Positions 1 through 11,536 are shown, counted from the first letter of the stretch. The stretch: 64,000 nt of DNA from Erythrobacter ani (GCF_019204025.1 NZ_JAGSPB010000001.1:806001-870000), one strand, 5' to 3'. The notes: generated by a model not told the origin, from the sequence alone. Numbers and translations are program-made.

Positions 1-553
1 CGGGCTGGATGACCAACTCATCCATGACCGAGGCGATCGGGCGGTCCGTTTGCTTCTCGATGACGGCCTGGACGACCACCCAATTGACGAGATCGTAAGA
101 CCACCGGCTCCCGGAGGCGCCATTCAGATCGCCGGTCGCATACCGTTCAACGGCGGTCGCGGCATCCGGCGTCGACATGACCGCTTGCGGATCCGCCTGA
201 AGCGCGGGCAGCAAGCCGTCGGAAATTGCACTGCGACTGGCGAGCACATCTCGCAATTTGATCGGAGCGATGGCGGTGTCGGCAAATCGCGGCAGCAATT
301 GGCCTATCGTGTCGTCGATGGACAAGACGCCTCGATCCGCGAGACGCAGCGCCGCCAGTGTGCAAACGAACTTGCCGATCGACCCGGCCTCGTAAAGCGC
401 ACCCGGCTCGTCCTCGCCCGCGATATCGCTCGTGATCTGACCGTTGCTGTCCAGCTCGGCGTAAGCAAACGATCCCGCGAGCGATGGTGCTGACAAAGCG
501 ATCACGCAGGCAGCAACACCCAATTTCGCGATTTTCGACGAGCGGCAAAACAT
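1..553 (-). CDS. Serine hydrolase of the beta-lactamase/DD-peptidase fold, 3' end cut off by the window
   Basis: The first 184 codons are present and the gene runs off the left edge. The N-terminus looks like a Sec signal peptide: K7 and K10, a hydrophobic stretch at about residues 11-25, then an A-rich cleavage area. The motif S58-I-G-K61 fits the SxxK nucleophile/base motif of PF00144-type penicillin-recognising hydrolases. Residues 153-180 (YDLVN, then VIEKQTDRP and VIQP) line up with the family's 'YSNxGY..LLG.IIE...G.P' block, but the usual YxN Asn position reads Leu. The expected function is a periplasmic serine hydrolase or esterase; the substrate cannot be told. The ATG lies 7 bases after the guaA stop, preceded by GAGG, so it is probably co-transcribed with guaA. 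A KTG-type motif would lie outside the window. Confidence 0.75.
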   Translation of the reverse strand, partial: MFCRSSKIAKLGVAACVIALSAPSLAGSFAYAELDSNGQITSDIAGEDEPGALYEAGSIGKFVCTLAALRLADRGVLSIDDTIGQLLPRFADTAIAPIKLRDVLASRSAISDGLLPALQADPQAVMSTPDAATAVERYATGDLNGASGSRWSYDLVNWVVVQAVIEKQTDRPIASVMDELVIQP

Positions 554-560
554 GCTCGCC

Positions 561-2123
561 TCACTCCCACTCGATCGTGCCCGGCGGTTTCGACGTATAA
601 TCATAAACTACCCGGTTGATCCCCTGCACCTCATTGACGATGCGGGTCGCGACTCGTGTAAGGAAGCTCGAATCGAACGGATAGACGTCGGCGGTCATGC
701 CATCCGTCGATGTCACCGCACGCAGCCCGCAAACGCTGTCATAGGTCCGGCCATCGCCCATCACACCGACGGTCTTGACCGGCAGCAGCACGGCGAATGC
801 CTGCCAGATCGCATCGTAGAGCCCGGCATTGCGGATTTCCTCAAGATAGATCGCGTCTGCTTTGCGCAGGATATCGCAGCGCTCCTTGGTGACCTCGCCC
901 GGGATCCGGATGGCAAGGCCGGGACCGGGGAAGGGGTGCCTGCCGACGAAACCTTCGGGAAGGCCCAGCTCGCGCCCAAGGTCGCGCACTTCGTCCTTGA
1001 ACAATTCGCGAAGCGGTTCGACCAGTTCCATGTTCATGCGTTCGGGCAGGCCGCCGACATTGTGGTGGCTCTTGATCGTGACGCTTGGCCCGCCGGTGAA
1101 GCTGACGCTTTCGATCACATCGGGATAGAGCGTGCCCTGCGCCAGGAAGTCTGCCCCGCCGACCTTCTTCGCCTCGGCCTCGAACAGATCGATGAAAGCA
1201 CCGCCGATGAACTTACGCTTCTTTTCAGGGTCGGTGACGCCGGCGAGCCCATTCAGAAATGTCTCCTCCGCATCGACCGCAACAAGCGGGATGTTGTAAT
1301 GATCGCGGAACAGCGAAACGACCTGTTCGGTTTCGTTCAGCCGCATCAGGCCGTGATCAACATATACGCAGGTCAGCTGGTCGCCCACCGCTTCATGGAT
1401 GAGGACCGCAGCGACAGCCGAATCGACCCCGCCGGAAAGGCCGCAAATGACTTTTCCGTCACCAACCTGCGCGCGGATTTCTTCCAGCTTGGTCTTGCGG
1501 AATTCCGCCATGGTCCAGTCGCCCGCAAGGCCGCAGACATGGCGCACGAAATTCGCCAGCAACCTGGCCCCGTCGGGCGTATGGACCACTTCGGGATGGA
1601 ACTGGATGCCGTAAAAGCGCCGTTCCTCGTCCGCGGTGATCGCATAAGGCGCGCCGTCGGAGGTAGCCACCGTCGTGAAACCGGGCGCGAGTTCGGTAAC
1701 CTTGTCGCCGTGGCTCATCCAGACCTGGTGGCGCTCACCCGGCTTCCACATTCCGTCGAACAGCGTGCAGTCGCTATCGACATCGACAAATGCGCGTCCG
1801 AATTCGCCCATATCATGGCTAAGCACGCTTCCGCCGAGCTGCTTCGCCATGACCTGCTGACCATAACAGATGCCCAGTATAGGGACTCCCGCTTCGTAAA
1901 ACTCTTCGGGAGCGAGCGGCGGATCGTCGTCGTTCACACTCGCCGGGCCGCCGGAAAGGATGATGCCTTTCGGACTTAATCGGGTGAAGGCTTCGCTCGC
2001 GCCCCTGAACGGCACGATTTCGGAATACACCCCCGCTTCGCGCACCCTGCGGGCAATAAGCTGCGTAACCTGACTGCCGAAATCGACGATCAAAATCGAA
2101 TCTGGAATATGCTCTGCGTCCAT
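561..2123 (-). CDS. guaA: GMP synthase (glutamine-hydrolysing)
   Basis: This enzyme converts XMP to GMP using ATP and glutamine in cytosolic purine synthesis. The 520 residues match the usual length of about 525. The N-terminal class I glutamine amidotransferase domain starts at DFGSQ (about 14-18), with the nucleophile Cys in GICYGQQ (C86) and the His-Glu pair in FHPEV near residue 175. The ATP-pyrophosphatase P-loop reads GLSGGVDSA near residue 230. The C-terminal dimerisation domain ends in [10 protein letters not shown] chose the ATG at 2123 because homology begins right after it; an in-frame GTG 30 bases upstream would add ten residues without family support. No clear Shine-Dalgarno precedes either start. 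The serine hydrolase gene follows 7 bases downstream. Confidence 0.97.
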   Translation of the reverse strand: MDAEHIPDSILIVDFGSQVTQLIARRVREAGVYSEIVPFRGASEAFTRLSPKGIILSGGPASVNDDDPPLAPEEFYEAGVPILGICYGQQVMAKQLGGSVLSHDMGEFGRAFVDVDSDCTLFDGMWKPGERHQVWMSHGDKVTELAPGFTTVATSDGAPYAITADEERRFYGIQFHPEVVHTPDGARLLANFVRHVCGLAGDWTMAEFRKTKLEEIRAQVGDGKVICGLSGGVDSAVAAVLIHEAVGDQLTCVYVDHGLMRLNETEQVVSLFRDHYNIPLVAVDAEETFLNGLAGVTDPEKKRKFIGGAFIDLFEAEAKKVGGADFLAQGTLYPDVIESVSFTGGPSVTIKSHHNVGGLPERMNMELVEPLRELFKDEVRDLGRELGLPEGFVGRHPFPGPGLAIRIPGEVTKERCDILRKADAIYLEEIRNAGLYDAIWQAFAVLLPVKTVGVMGDGRTYDSVCGLRAVTSTDGMTADVYPFDSSFLTRVATRIVNEVQGINRVVYDYTSKPPGTIEWE

Positions 2124-2374
2124 TTTTGACGAGTTACGGAGCGCGTCCGGCACTGTCCAGCATGCCGTAACGTCATTATCGCAGCATTCGACAGATATTG
2201 CAGCGCAGCGTGGAAATTTCGGCAGAAAATGTAACTTTTTGGTTGCAAAACAGGGAACCTATGCTGCGCTCTTCGCATTTGCACAATCATCTTGTGCGAT
2301 GCACCAGAGTTTCAAAGAACAACCGAATGCCGGTCAACGGTGTCGCCAACCCTCTTCAACCGGAGCATTTATCC

Positions 2375-2695
2375 ATGCGTTTTACTCTCCCCCTCCTCGC
2401 TCTTGCAGCTGTCGCTGCGCCGCTTTCCGCCCAGACCGGCGAGCAAATCGTCGACGTGCGGATCGCCATCGCCGACATCAACCTCAACACCGCCGAAGGC
2501 CGCGCCGCTCTCGAGCAGCGCATCGACGCACAGCTTGAAAAGGCGTGCACAGTCGCATCGAATTCGCGCTACGATTACGGCCGCGATGTAATCGATGAAA
2601 AGTGCTTCAGCGATGCCCGCGCAGACGCGCTCGCGAAGGTCGAGCGCGTAGCTGCAAATCAGGCGCGCGCCGGCCGTGAGGTCGCAGCAAACTGA
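2375..2695 (+). CDS. UrcA family periplasmic protein
   Basis: This 106-residue protein has a clear signal peptide (MRFTLPLLALAAVAAPLSAQ). The mature part carries the UrcA-family pattern 'V.I...D.NL.T..GRAAL..RI...L..AC' followed by a second cysteine about 20 residues later (ACT ... KCF), which probably form a disulfide. UrcA proteins are common in sphingomonads and caulobacters, are exported, and have no assigned function. The ATG is chosen because GGAG lies 9 bases upstream and the signal peptide starts there; upstream in-frame codons extend the frame to 2198 without family resemblance. The gene stands alone, divergent from guaA, and is closed by a strong terminator. Confidence 0.8.
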   Translation: MRFTLPLLALAAVAAPLSAQTGEQIVDVRIAIADINLNTAEGRAALEQRIDAQLEKACTVASNSRYDYGRDVIDEKCFSDARADALAKVERVAANQARAGREVAAN

Positions 2696-2733
2696 TTTCG
2701 GCTGAGAAAGCATGATCCAATCGGGTCGGATGC

Positions 2734-2766
2734 GGCCGCCGGAGCGATCCGGCGGCCGTTTTCTTT
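2734..2766 (+). terminator. Rho-independent terminator of the UrcA-family gene
   Basis: A perfect 10-base-pair GC-rich stem (GGCCGCCGGA pairing with TCCGGCGGCC) with a GCGA tetraloop is followed directly by GTTTTCTTT. It lies 38 bases after the stop codon. Confidence 0.9.
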
Positions 2767-2936
2767 GGGCGATGGGGTGAAAGCACATGGGCTGACGTCG
2801 GGGCATGCTGCAAGTTGCATATTTTGCATTGAACTTGCGAGTTTTCGCATTTGAGTTTGATGCAACCGAACATCATTTGGGTGTCAGCGACGGGCAGCGG
2901 TATCTCTCTCCACCTCGGCCCAGCGCTATTTGCAAT

Positions 2937-3066
2937 CCTGTGTTCGCCAACGAGCCAGGGATGCAGTCTGCTTGTTGCCAGCAAGCAGCCGGACGCGAGA
3001 CACGGAACGGGTATCTTCCAGGACCCGCCCGAGCAGCCTCGCGGTTATAAGCGTATTTCCCCATGC
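2937..3066 (+). ncRNA. Candidate structured RNA in a long gene-free stretch
   Basis: The stretch 2767-3233 between two annotated genes has no convincing reading frame. Within it a long arm forms: 2937-2947 pairs with 2995-3005 (one bulge on each side), enclosing an asymmetric bubble and an apical stem CTGCTTG/CAAGCAG (2968-2974 with 2982-2988). A second hairpin follows (CGGGT 3008-3012 with ACCCG 3023-3027). The segment TGTTCGCCAACGAGCCAG resembles the 5' strand of bacterial 6S RNA, and the layout of arm, bubble and apical loop is also 6S-like. I cannot confirm the family, and the neighbours are not the usual 6S neighbours (zapA or the ygfA-type ligase). The strand is a guess. Confidence 0.3.
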
Positions 3067-3177
3067 GCTGTGGCTGCTTTTTGGGAACGCGGTGCGGATG
3101 TCCCCACGCGCCCGGATGAGCGCGAAATCGGATATCCAGGCATCGCGCTCAGCCGATGCGGCAACGCAGCAGCGAGC

Positions 3178-3225
3178 GAGACGCGGCCACTCTTTCCTCA
3201 CCCCCCGAACCGGTGGCCGCGTCTC
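3178..3225 (-). repeat. Perfect 13-bp inverted repeat after the acyl-CoA ligase gene
   Basis: GAGACGCGGCCAC (3178-3190) and its exact reverse complement (3213-3225) flank a 22-base spacer, starting 8 bases past the ligase stop. No T-run follows on the minus strand, so it is not a classical terminator. It could be a 3' stabilising or attenuating hairpin. Confidence 0.6.
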
Positions 3226-3233
3226 CACTCGCT

Positions 3234-4763
3234 TCATCCGAGTTTTTGCGCGCGGTCCCGTAATTCGGTCTTCAGCAGTTTGCCGATATGGCTGCGCGGC
3301 ATATCGTCAATCGGGTAAAGCGCCGACAGCCTTTGCGTTTTGCCGAGCCGCGCATTGACTGCGCCGCATATCTCCTCGCAGCTGCGAGCGCCCTCTTTGA
3401 GCACTGCGAAGCCGACCGGGGTTTCTCCCCACTGCTTGGACGCAATGCCGACCACGGCGGCTTCGGCCACGTCCGGCTCTTTTTCCAGCTCGGCTTCCAG
3501 ATCGCTCGGGTAGATATTGAACCCGCCCGAAATGATCATGTCTTTCGCACGCCCGACCAGCTCGACAAAGCCGTCTGCATCCACCGCACCGATATCGCCC
3601 ATGCGCATCCAGACCTCGCCCGTTTCGGGATCGGTCCATTGCGCCTCGGCGGTCTTGTCAGGGCGGTTCTTGTAGCCCGACATCATGGTCTCGCTGCGCC
3701 CGATCAGATTGCCCGGCGTACCTGGCGGGACTTCGTTGTCATCGTCATCGACCACCCTCATCACGCTTCCCGGCGCTGGCCGTCCGACGGTATGCAGTTT
3801 GTCCGGAAACTGATCCGCCTGAAGCAGGCAGACGACACCGCCTTCGGTCATCGAATAGATTTCGACCAGTGCGCCGGGCATCCGGTCCAGCACTTCGCGC
3901 TTCAACTCGGGAGAAAACGGAGCAGAGGTGCAATATTTGACGGCAAGCGACGACAGGTCGAATTCATCGAAGGAGGCAAAGTCCATCAGGCGCTGATATT
4001 GTACCGGCACCAGCATCGTGACGGTCGTGCGGTCATCCTGTGCATATCGCAGCCATTTGGCGCAGTCGAACTTGCCCATGATCCGCACGGTCCCGCCTGC
4101 AAACAGCGGAGCGAGGAAGGCGACCATCGTCGTGTTCGAATAGAGCGGCGTGGAGGCAAGCGAGCGCACCGGCAACCCCCCTTCGAGATAGGACAAAGCG
4201 GTGGAGGCAAACTGCCGCCAGCGCATCTGGTGCGAATGCACGATCCCTTTCGGAATGCCAGTCGTGCCGGACGAATAGATGATGTTGAAAGGGTCTGCGG
4301 GCTCCGGCTCGAACGCGGGCGCTCTGCTGCCCGGCGGTGCCATCCACATGCCGATATCTTCGAGCGGGACCCGAATGAGACCCGCCATGAAATCAGCGCC
4401 GAGCTCTGCGGCTTTCGCCCTGTCGATGAAGAGATGGCGTGCGCCCGAATCCCTGGCCATGCCCTCCAGCTGCTCGGGCGAGGCGCTGGTGGTGAGCGGC
4501 GCCGCAACCCCGCCGGCGCGGACGGCTGCGAGAAATACAAGCGCATATTCGATCGAGGACGTGCCGAGGATCGCGACCGACTGGCCCCGCTCCAGCCCCG
4601 TTTCCACGAGACGCGCGGCGAGACGTTCGACCTCCCCGATCAATTCGGCCCAGGCGATGTCGCGGTTGTCATCGACCAGCGCAATCTTGTCCGGATGCGC
4701 CTGCGCGTGGCCTTGTAGCACTGCGGGAAAAGAGCCGAAGGGCTGGACTAGCGTTTCTTTCAT
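3234..4763 (-). CDS. Class I adenylate-forming acyl-CoA ligase
   Basis: This enzyme activates a carboxylic acid with ATP and transfers it to CoA. The 509 residues are normal for a medium/long-chain acyl-CoA or aryl-CoA ligase. The phosphate-binding motif reads YSSGTTGIPKG (about 165-175), the A5-type motif YSMTEGG follows, and the hinge and C-terminal motif is GRAKDMIISGGFNIYPSDLE. The catalytic lysine is expected in the SHIGKLLKTELR segment near the C-terminus. GGAGG lies 11 bases before the ATG at 4763. The gene stands alone, divergent from the PIG-L deacetylase gene. The acyl substrate cannot be read from the sequence, and this is a different paralogue from the ligase at 24 kb. Confidence 0.88.
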   Translation of the reverse strand: MKETLVQPFGSFPAVLQGHAQAHPDKIALVDDNRDIAWAELIGEVERLAARLVETGLERGQSVAILGTSSIEYALVFLAAVRAGGVAAPLTTSASPEQLEGMARDSGARHLFIDRAKAAELGADFMAGLIRVPLEDIGMWMAPPGSRAPAFEPEPADPFNIIYSSGTTGIPKGIVHSHQMRWRQFASTALSYLEGGLPVRSLASTPLYSNTTMVAFLAPLFAGGTVRIMGKFDCAKWLRYAQDDRTTVTMLVPVQYQRLMDFASFDEFDLSSLAVKYCTSAPFSPELKREVLDRMPGALVEIYSMTEGGVVCLLQADQFPDKLHTVGRPAPGSVMRVVDDDDNEVPPGTPGNLIGRSETMMSGYKNRPDKTAEAQWTDPETGEVWMRMGDIGAVDADGFVELVGRAKDMIISGGFNIYPSDLEAELEKEPDVAEAAVVGIASKQWGETPVGFAVLKEGARSCEEICGAVNARLGKTQRLSALYPIDDMPRSHIGKLLKTELRDRAQKLG

Positions 4764-4847
4764 ACCGGTTCGGGCCTCCGTGCCGACTTGTCTTGTTTCG
4801 CCTCAGGCCTAAGGTCGGCAGCTGCAATTGGCCAGAGCGGAGGGCCC

Positions 4848-5621
4848 ATGAAAAAGACCAGTTGGGCGATCGCTGCCATTTTGCTCTTGGGCGCGCCAGT
4901 AACAGGAGCGATGGCTCAGCCTGACGGCGAGCCGCGCTCAGTGCTGATCGTGCTCGCGCACCCTGACGATGAACTGGTCTTCGCGCCTGCCATCGCGGCG
5001 GAAACGCGTGCCGGGTCGCAAGTGCGGCTGCTCTACGCGACCTCCGGGGATGCTGGTCCGGGAGTGAGCGACTTTTCCAAAGGCAACGCGCTGGCGCAGG
5101 CGCGCGAAGCCGAGGCGACGTGCGCCGCCGACGCGCTGGGGGCGGAAACCGTCGATTTTCTCCGGCTCGGTGACGGCACGCTGACATCAAGGCCCCGGGC
5201 GGATGGCAGCCCGGCGAAGAAACTGCTTGGCATACTGAAGAACGAAATCGTCGATCGCGCCCCGGATATCGTCGTCACATGGGGACCCGACGGAGGCTAT
5301 GGCCACGGCGACCACCGGATGGTGAGCGCGCTTGTCACTCAATCGATCCAGCAGCGCACCGAAGGCAGCCGGCCAGACCTGCTATTCCCTGCCATGATCC
5401 ACACCCCTCTGCCTGATGTCCTTCAAGCACAAGGTTGGACAACGACCGCGCCCGATCTGGCGCTTGTCCGCAAGCCATATTCAGATGCCGATCTCGCCGC
5501 GGCGGCAGCCGCGACACAGTGTCATAAAACGCAGTTCGATGACGCGACGCGCAGCGCGCTGGTCCCCGGCTTCCATGCTGCTGTGTGGAAGGGTGAAGTG
5601 GCTTTCCGCAGCGCTTTCTAG
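4848..5621 (+). CDS. Exported PIG-L family (LmbE-like) deacetylase
   Basis: This 257-residue zinc-dependent N-acetyl hydrolase family member has a signal peptide (MKKTSWAIAAILLLGAPVTGAMA). The family's metal motif AHPDDE sits near residue 39, and the second metal site GHGDH is in the GGYGHGDHRMVS stretch. Relatives deacetylate N-acetylglucosaminyl groups on lipids, mycothiol precursors or antibiotics; here export suggests a periplasmic or surface glycan/glycolipid substrate. The start is set by GGAGGG ending 3 bases before the ATG and by the signal peptide; the frame is open further upstream without homology. No operon partner is apparent. Confidence 0.85.
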   Translation: MKKTSWAIAAILLLGAPVTGAMAQPDGEPRSVLIVLAHPDDELVFAPAIAAETRAGSQVRLLYATSGDAGPGVSDFSKGNALAQAREAEATCAADALGAETVDFLRLGDGTLTSRPRADGSPAKKLLGILKNEIVDRAPDIVVTWGPDGGYGHGDHRMVSALVTQSIQQRTEGSRPDLLFPAMIHTPLPDVLQAQGWTTTAPDLALVRKPYSDADLAAAAAATQCHKTQFDDATRSALVPGFHAAVWKGEVAFRSAF

Positions 5622-8258
<2,637 letters not shown>

Positions 8259-8332
8259 CGCCCGCCGGGGCCCGAGTTGATAAGTCGCTTTGACGCTTGA
8301 TGTTTGGACTCTATGGTCCGACATCGAGCGTC

Positions 8333-9508
8333 ATGACCACTGAATCACACCATACCAGCGAACTCCAGCAGGTCAGTTTCCTGCTTGTGCTGGCGGCTGT
8401 CACGTTCCTGCTGATCTGGATTTCGTGGCCGTTCGCCACACCGCTCCTTTGGTCTGCCTTGGCAGCGATCATGTTCCAGCCGCTCTACAAATGGGCTCTG
8501 AAGAAATGCCGCGGGAGACGCAATCCGGCGGCGCTTCTCTCGCTCATGGTCATCCTGCTCGCGGTCATCCTCCCGGCTTTATGGATAGGGACGCTGGTGG
8601 TTCGCGAGGCATTGGCGGTGATCGCCGCGCTTCAAGAGGATCCGATCGACCTCGCTGCGATGGCGAGCGACATTTATGCGATGCTCCCTACCACGCTCCA
8701 GGAAATGGTCGACCGCAGCGGCTGGAACGACATGACCGAGGCGCAAACTCGGCTGCAGGAGATCCTCGGCGAAAGCGCCGGCATGCTCGCCAGCGAAGCT
8801 GTGTCGATCGGCAGCGGAGCGCTGGGCTTCGTCCTCAGCTTCGGTCTGGCGCTTTATGTCACATACTTCCTGCTCCGCGACGGATCGCGCATTGGGGAGA
8901 CAATCCTTCATTCCGCGCCGATCGAGCGTGAGATTGCCGATCGCCTCGCCGAACGTTTCCTCGGGATTGTGCGCGCCACGATCAAGGGGTCCGGCGTCGT
9001 CGGTCTTGTCCAAGGGACACTCGGCGGGATTACCATGGCGATTGTCGGCATGCAGTCTGCGCTGCTTCTGGGCGTGTTGATGGCGATACTCGCCCTGATC
9101 CCGGCAGTCGGCACGGCGCTCGTGTGGGGCCCGGTGGGGATCTGGCTGCTCGTGACCGGATCGATCTGGGAGGGCGTGTTCGTTCTGGGCGCGGGGTTTA
9201 TCGTGATAAGTTCGGCCGACAACGTGCTTCGCCCGATACTCGTTGGGCGCGATACCGGCATTCCTGACTGGATCATCCTTGTGACCACTCTGGGAGGGCT
9301 TTCGATTGCGGGCTTCTCCGGCATCGTGCTCGGTCCGCTGGTTGCAGGCCTGTTCCTGGCCAGCTGGTCCATCCTTCAGGAACAGCGTGCTGAAGACGAA
9401 GAAGCGGCTGCACGATACCGGACCCGAGTGGGCGTCGACGGCAAGGCGCGGCCTGATACCGACGACCCGGAAGATCCCGAGCCTGTCCGGCAGCACGAGG
9501 ACGCCTGA
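8333..9508 (+). CDS. AI-2E family (PerM-like) membrane transporter
   Basis: This 391-residue polytopic inner-membrane protein of the AI-2E transporter family (PF01594) has paired N-terminal helices, a soluble middle segment (about 90-150), and a C-terminal helical bundle. The family's signature is in DNVLRPILVGRDTG followed by LGGLSIAGFSGIVLGP. Relatives export autoinducer-2, act as Na+/H+ antiporters, or are of unknown substrate; nothing here decides between these. The chosen ATG follows GAGCG; alternative in-frame starts lie at 8300 (ATG) and 8297 (TTG). The hydrophilic tail (about 360-391) is acidic and ends only 3 bases before the metalloprotease gene, so the two are probably co-translated. 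Confidence 0.85.
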   Translation: MTTESHHTSELQQVSFLLVLAAVTFLLIWISWPFATPLLWSALAAIMFQPLYKWALKKCRGRRNPAALLSLMVILLAVILPALWIGTLVVREALAVIAALQEDPIDLAAMASDIYAMLPTTLQEMVDRSGWNDMTEAQTRLQEILGESAGMLASEAVSIGSGALGFVLSFGLALYVTYFLLRDGSRIGETILHSAPIEREIADRLAERFLGIVRATIKGSGVVGLVQGTLGGITMAIVGMQSALLLGVLMAILALIPAVGTALVWGPVGIWLLVTGSIWEGVFVLGAGFIVISSADNVLRPILVGRDTGIPDWIILVTTLGGLSIAGFSGIVLGPLVAGLFLASWSILQEQRAEDEEAAARYRTRVGVDGKARPDTDDPEDPEPVRQHEDA

Positions 9509-9511
9509 GCG

Positions 9512-10291
9512 ATGCAATCGCTGGTGGAACCGGGCAGTCAGGCCGAACAAGTCGGCAGGCTGCTGCTTGCGGTCGCGATCGTGCTTTTCCTGCCAGCACT
9601 CCCTTTCGGAAATTACCTGATCTACCCTTTCGTCATCCTGACGACGTGGTTTCACGAAATGGGGCACGGCCTGACCGCGCTCGCTCTTGGGCAGGAGTTT
9701 GTCAGGCTCATGATCTTTGCGAACGGTTCCGGCGTCGCGGAAAGCATGGTTTCGTCAGACGCCTCGGTCTTTACACGAGCGGCAATCGCCGCAGGCGGTC
9801 CGCTTGCGCCGAGCTTCGTCGGGGCGGGCCTCATCATGACGAGCGCCCATCCCAGACTGTGGCGCCCCATGCTGTGGGCCGTCGCCGGGGCCATCCTGGT
9901 CTCCGTCATCATCTATGTCCGCTCGGTTGTCGGCTACGCCGTTCTGCCATCCGTCGGCGCTGTCCTGGCGGCGATCGCCTGGCGCGCCCGCGCAGAATTT
10001 GTGCGCTTCACGCTTCAGTTCATCGGAATTCTGGCGGCGATGAGCATGATATCCGACTTCGACTATCTCTTCACCGAAGTGGCAGTGATCGATGGTAATC
10101 GCATCCTGTCGGATACGGGCCAGATCGAAGCTGCCCTCGCCCTGCCGCATTGGATCTGGGCCACGCTGCTGCTGCTCACGTCGGCCACCATGGTCGGCGC
10201 CAGCCTGAAATATGCCTTGAACGAAAGGCGGGTCCAGGCGCGCGAGCCGAAACGGCCAGCCAATGTACTCCAGTTCAAGCGAAAGCGCTGA
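9512..10291 (+). CDS. Membrane-embedded M50-type zinc metalloprotease-like protein
   Basis: This 259-residue multi-spanning protein has the zinc-protease motif HEMGH (H48-H52 region, in TTWFHEMGHGLTAL) at the end of its first hydrophobic segment. This is the arrangement of the M50B-like family (PF13398), related to site-2 proteases. The aspartate expected as third metal ligand could be in the ISDFDYLF segment near residue 185. About six hydrophobic stretches follow, and the tail is basic (FKRKR). The start is 3 bases behind the stop of the AI-2E-type transporter. Regulated intramembrane cleavage is the family precedent, but members of this branch are uncharacterised and the substrate is unknown. 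Confidence 0.75.
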   Translation: MQSLVEPGSQAEQVGRLLLAVAIVLFLPALPFGNYLIYPFVILTTWFHEMGHGLTALALGQEFVRLMIFANGSGVAESMVSSDASVFTRAAIAAGGPLAPSFVGAGLIMTSAHPRLWRPMLWAVAGAILVSVIIYVRSVVGYAVLPSVGAVLAAIAWRARAEFVRFTLQFIGILAAMSMISDFDYLFTEVAVIDGNRILSDTGQIEAALALPHWIWATLLLLTSATMVGASLKYALNERRVQAREPKRPANVLQFKRKR

Positions 10292-10361
10292 CACGCTGGT
10301 TTTTAAAGGCCAAGCGAAAATGATAATCGGCGGAGCGACGCGGCCTCGCTAGCCTGCCGCC

Positions 10362-10901
10362 ATGACCAGCACATCTGCCGACCAGTCACTGCACGCTCTC
10401 GCGGATCGCATTGCGATTGAGGAAGTGCTCGCGCGGTATTGCCGCGGCATCGACCGCTGCGATGCGGATGAACTGGCTCGGGTCTTCACCGACGATGCGG
10501 AGATCGATTATGGCGATGGTCCGAAACCGGTCGACGCCACGATCGACGGGTTGATGGCGGGGCTCGGCGCCATGCGCCTGACGCAGCACAATATCGGCAA
10601 TGTGCTCTGCGATGTTGACGGCGATGCGGCGCGCGCCGAAACCTATTGCGTGGCGCTCCACATCCTGCCCGGCACGGATGGCGAACCCGATGTCGAGCTT
10701 GTTGTCGGTGGCCGATATCTCGATCGCCTTGTGAAAAGCGACGGGCGCTGGCGCATCGCCAACCGCATTTACATCATGGACTGGAACCGCCAGCAGGCCT
10801 CGACCATGCAGCATCGCGGCGGCCTGTTCGATACGTTGAACCGCCATGGCGCGCGAGCGCCTGGCGATCCATCCTACGACTGGTGGGCGAGTGAAAGCTA
10901 G
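10362..10901 (+). CDS. SnoaL-like (NTF2-fold) protein
   Basis: This 179-residue protein begins with the alpha helix pattern 'LADRIAIEEVLARYCRGIDRCDADELARVF.DDAEIDYG', typical of the SnoaL_4/steroid isomerase-like cone fold. Relatives include bile-acid 7-alpha-dehydratase, scytalone dehydratase and dioxygenase small subunits; the conserved Tyr (Y26 region), Asp-Asp and later His are compatible with a dehydratase or isomerase, but the substrate is unknown. The gene converges on the TetR regulator with a 4-base overlap of the stops, so the two genes are likely to interfere antisense at their ends. Confidence 0.8.
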   Translation: MTSTSADQSLHALADRIAIEEVLARYCRGIDRCDADELARVFTDDAEIDYGDGPKPVDATIDGLMAGLGAMRLTQHNIGNVLCDVDGDAARAETYCVALHILPGTDGEPDVELVVGGRYLDRLVKSDGRWRIANRIYIMDWNRQQASTMQHRGGLFDTLNRHGARAPGDPSYDWWASES

Positions 10902-11536
10902 GTCGCGATGCGGATCGTGTTGATCCCGGCCGCCTCTCCGCCCGCTTCCACCGAAAGGCCGATGAAGATCGTATCGATGATCCGCGCCAGCTTTTCCTCG
11001 GTCAGTTTATCGCCGAGATAGATCAGCGAATCCGGGATTGTGTAGTTCGACACCATCTGGTTGATGAGCGATAGCGCCTCGTCAATTTCGAGCCCGGCGA
11101 AATATCCCTCAGCCTGCGCCTCGGCGATGAGCTCGCATTGATAATGATCGGCGAGGTCGACATAGGACCTGACCCGCTCGAAATTGGCGGCGCCCATCTC
11201 GCAGATATTGGTGAAAAACTCCGGGTCGTCACGGAACCGGTCGCGCGAAATGATAAAGCGGCGCCGGAAAAACTCGTAAAGTTTGCGATTGGGCGGCAGA
11301 TCGGTCGCGAGGACTTCTTCCATCGCCACCATATGGGGCCTGAGCCAGCTTTGTGCGATCGCATCGAACATGTCGTCGTAATCGGTGAAGATCTGTTCGA
11401 ACCGCGCGCGCGATACGCCGCTCTCGGCGATGGCAGCCGGATAGGGGACTTCGGCGCCGCGCTCCTTCACCAGATCGAGAACAAGCTCCGCGATCCGCGC
11501 TCGCTCGCTCTCTCTTGTCTGTTCGCTCAAAACCAT
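10898..11536 (-). CDS. TetR/AcrR family transcriptional regulator
   Basis: This 212-residue regulator has an N-terminal helix-turn-helix (about residues 10-55): RARIAELVLDLVKERG, PYPAAIAESGVSRARFEQIFTD, DYDDMFDAIAQ. A divergent ligand-binding/dimerisation domain follows. The ATG at 11536 is strongly favoured because GGAGGAGG lies 11 bases upstream; an in-frame GTG at 11575 lacks such a site. No target is evident. It converges with the SnoaL-like gene. A short palindrome CACAA-AAA-TTGTG (11604-11616), about 70 bases upstream, could be an autoregulatory operator but also forms part of the neighbouring terminator. Confidence 0.85.
   Translation of the reverse strand: MVLSEQTRESERARIAELVLDLVKERGAEVPYPAAIAESGVSRARFEQIFTDYDDMFDAIAQSWLRPHMVAMEEVLATDLPPNRKLYEFFRRRFIISRDRFRDDPEFFTNICEMGAANFERVRSYVDLADHYQCELIAEAQAEGYFAGLEIDEALSLINQMVSNYTIPDSLIYLGDKLTEEKLARIIDTIFIGLSVEAGGEAAGINTIRIAT

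Noticed and set aside
552..1979. Long plus-strand open frame (475 codons) opposite guaA
   Set aside because: It lies entirely antisense to a highly conserved gene, has no family motifs, and open antisense frames are expected at this GC content.
3288..4718. Plus-strand open frame of 476 codons opposite the acyl-CoA ligase
   Set aside because: Antisense shadow of a gene with clear catalytic motifs; composition is H/R/D-rich as expected for a complementary frame.
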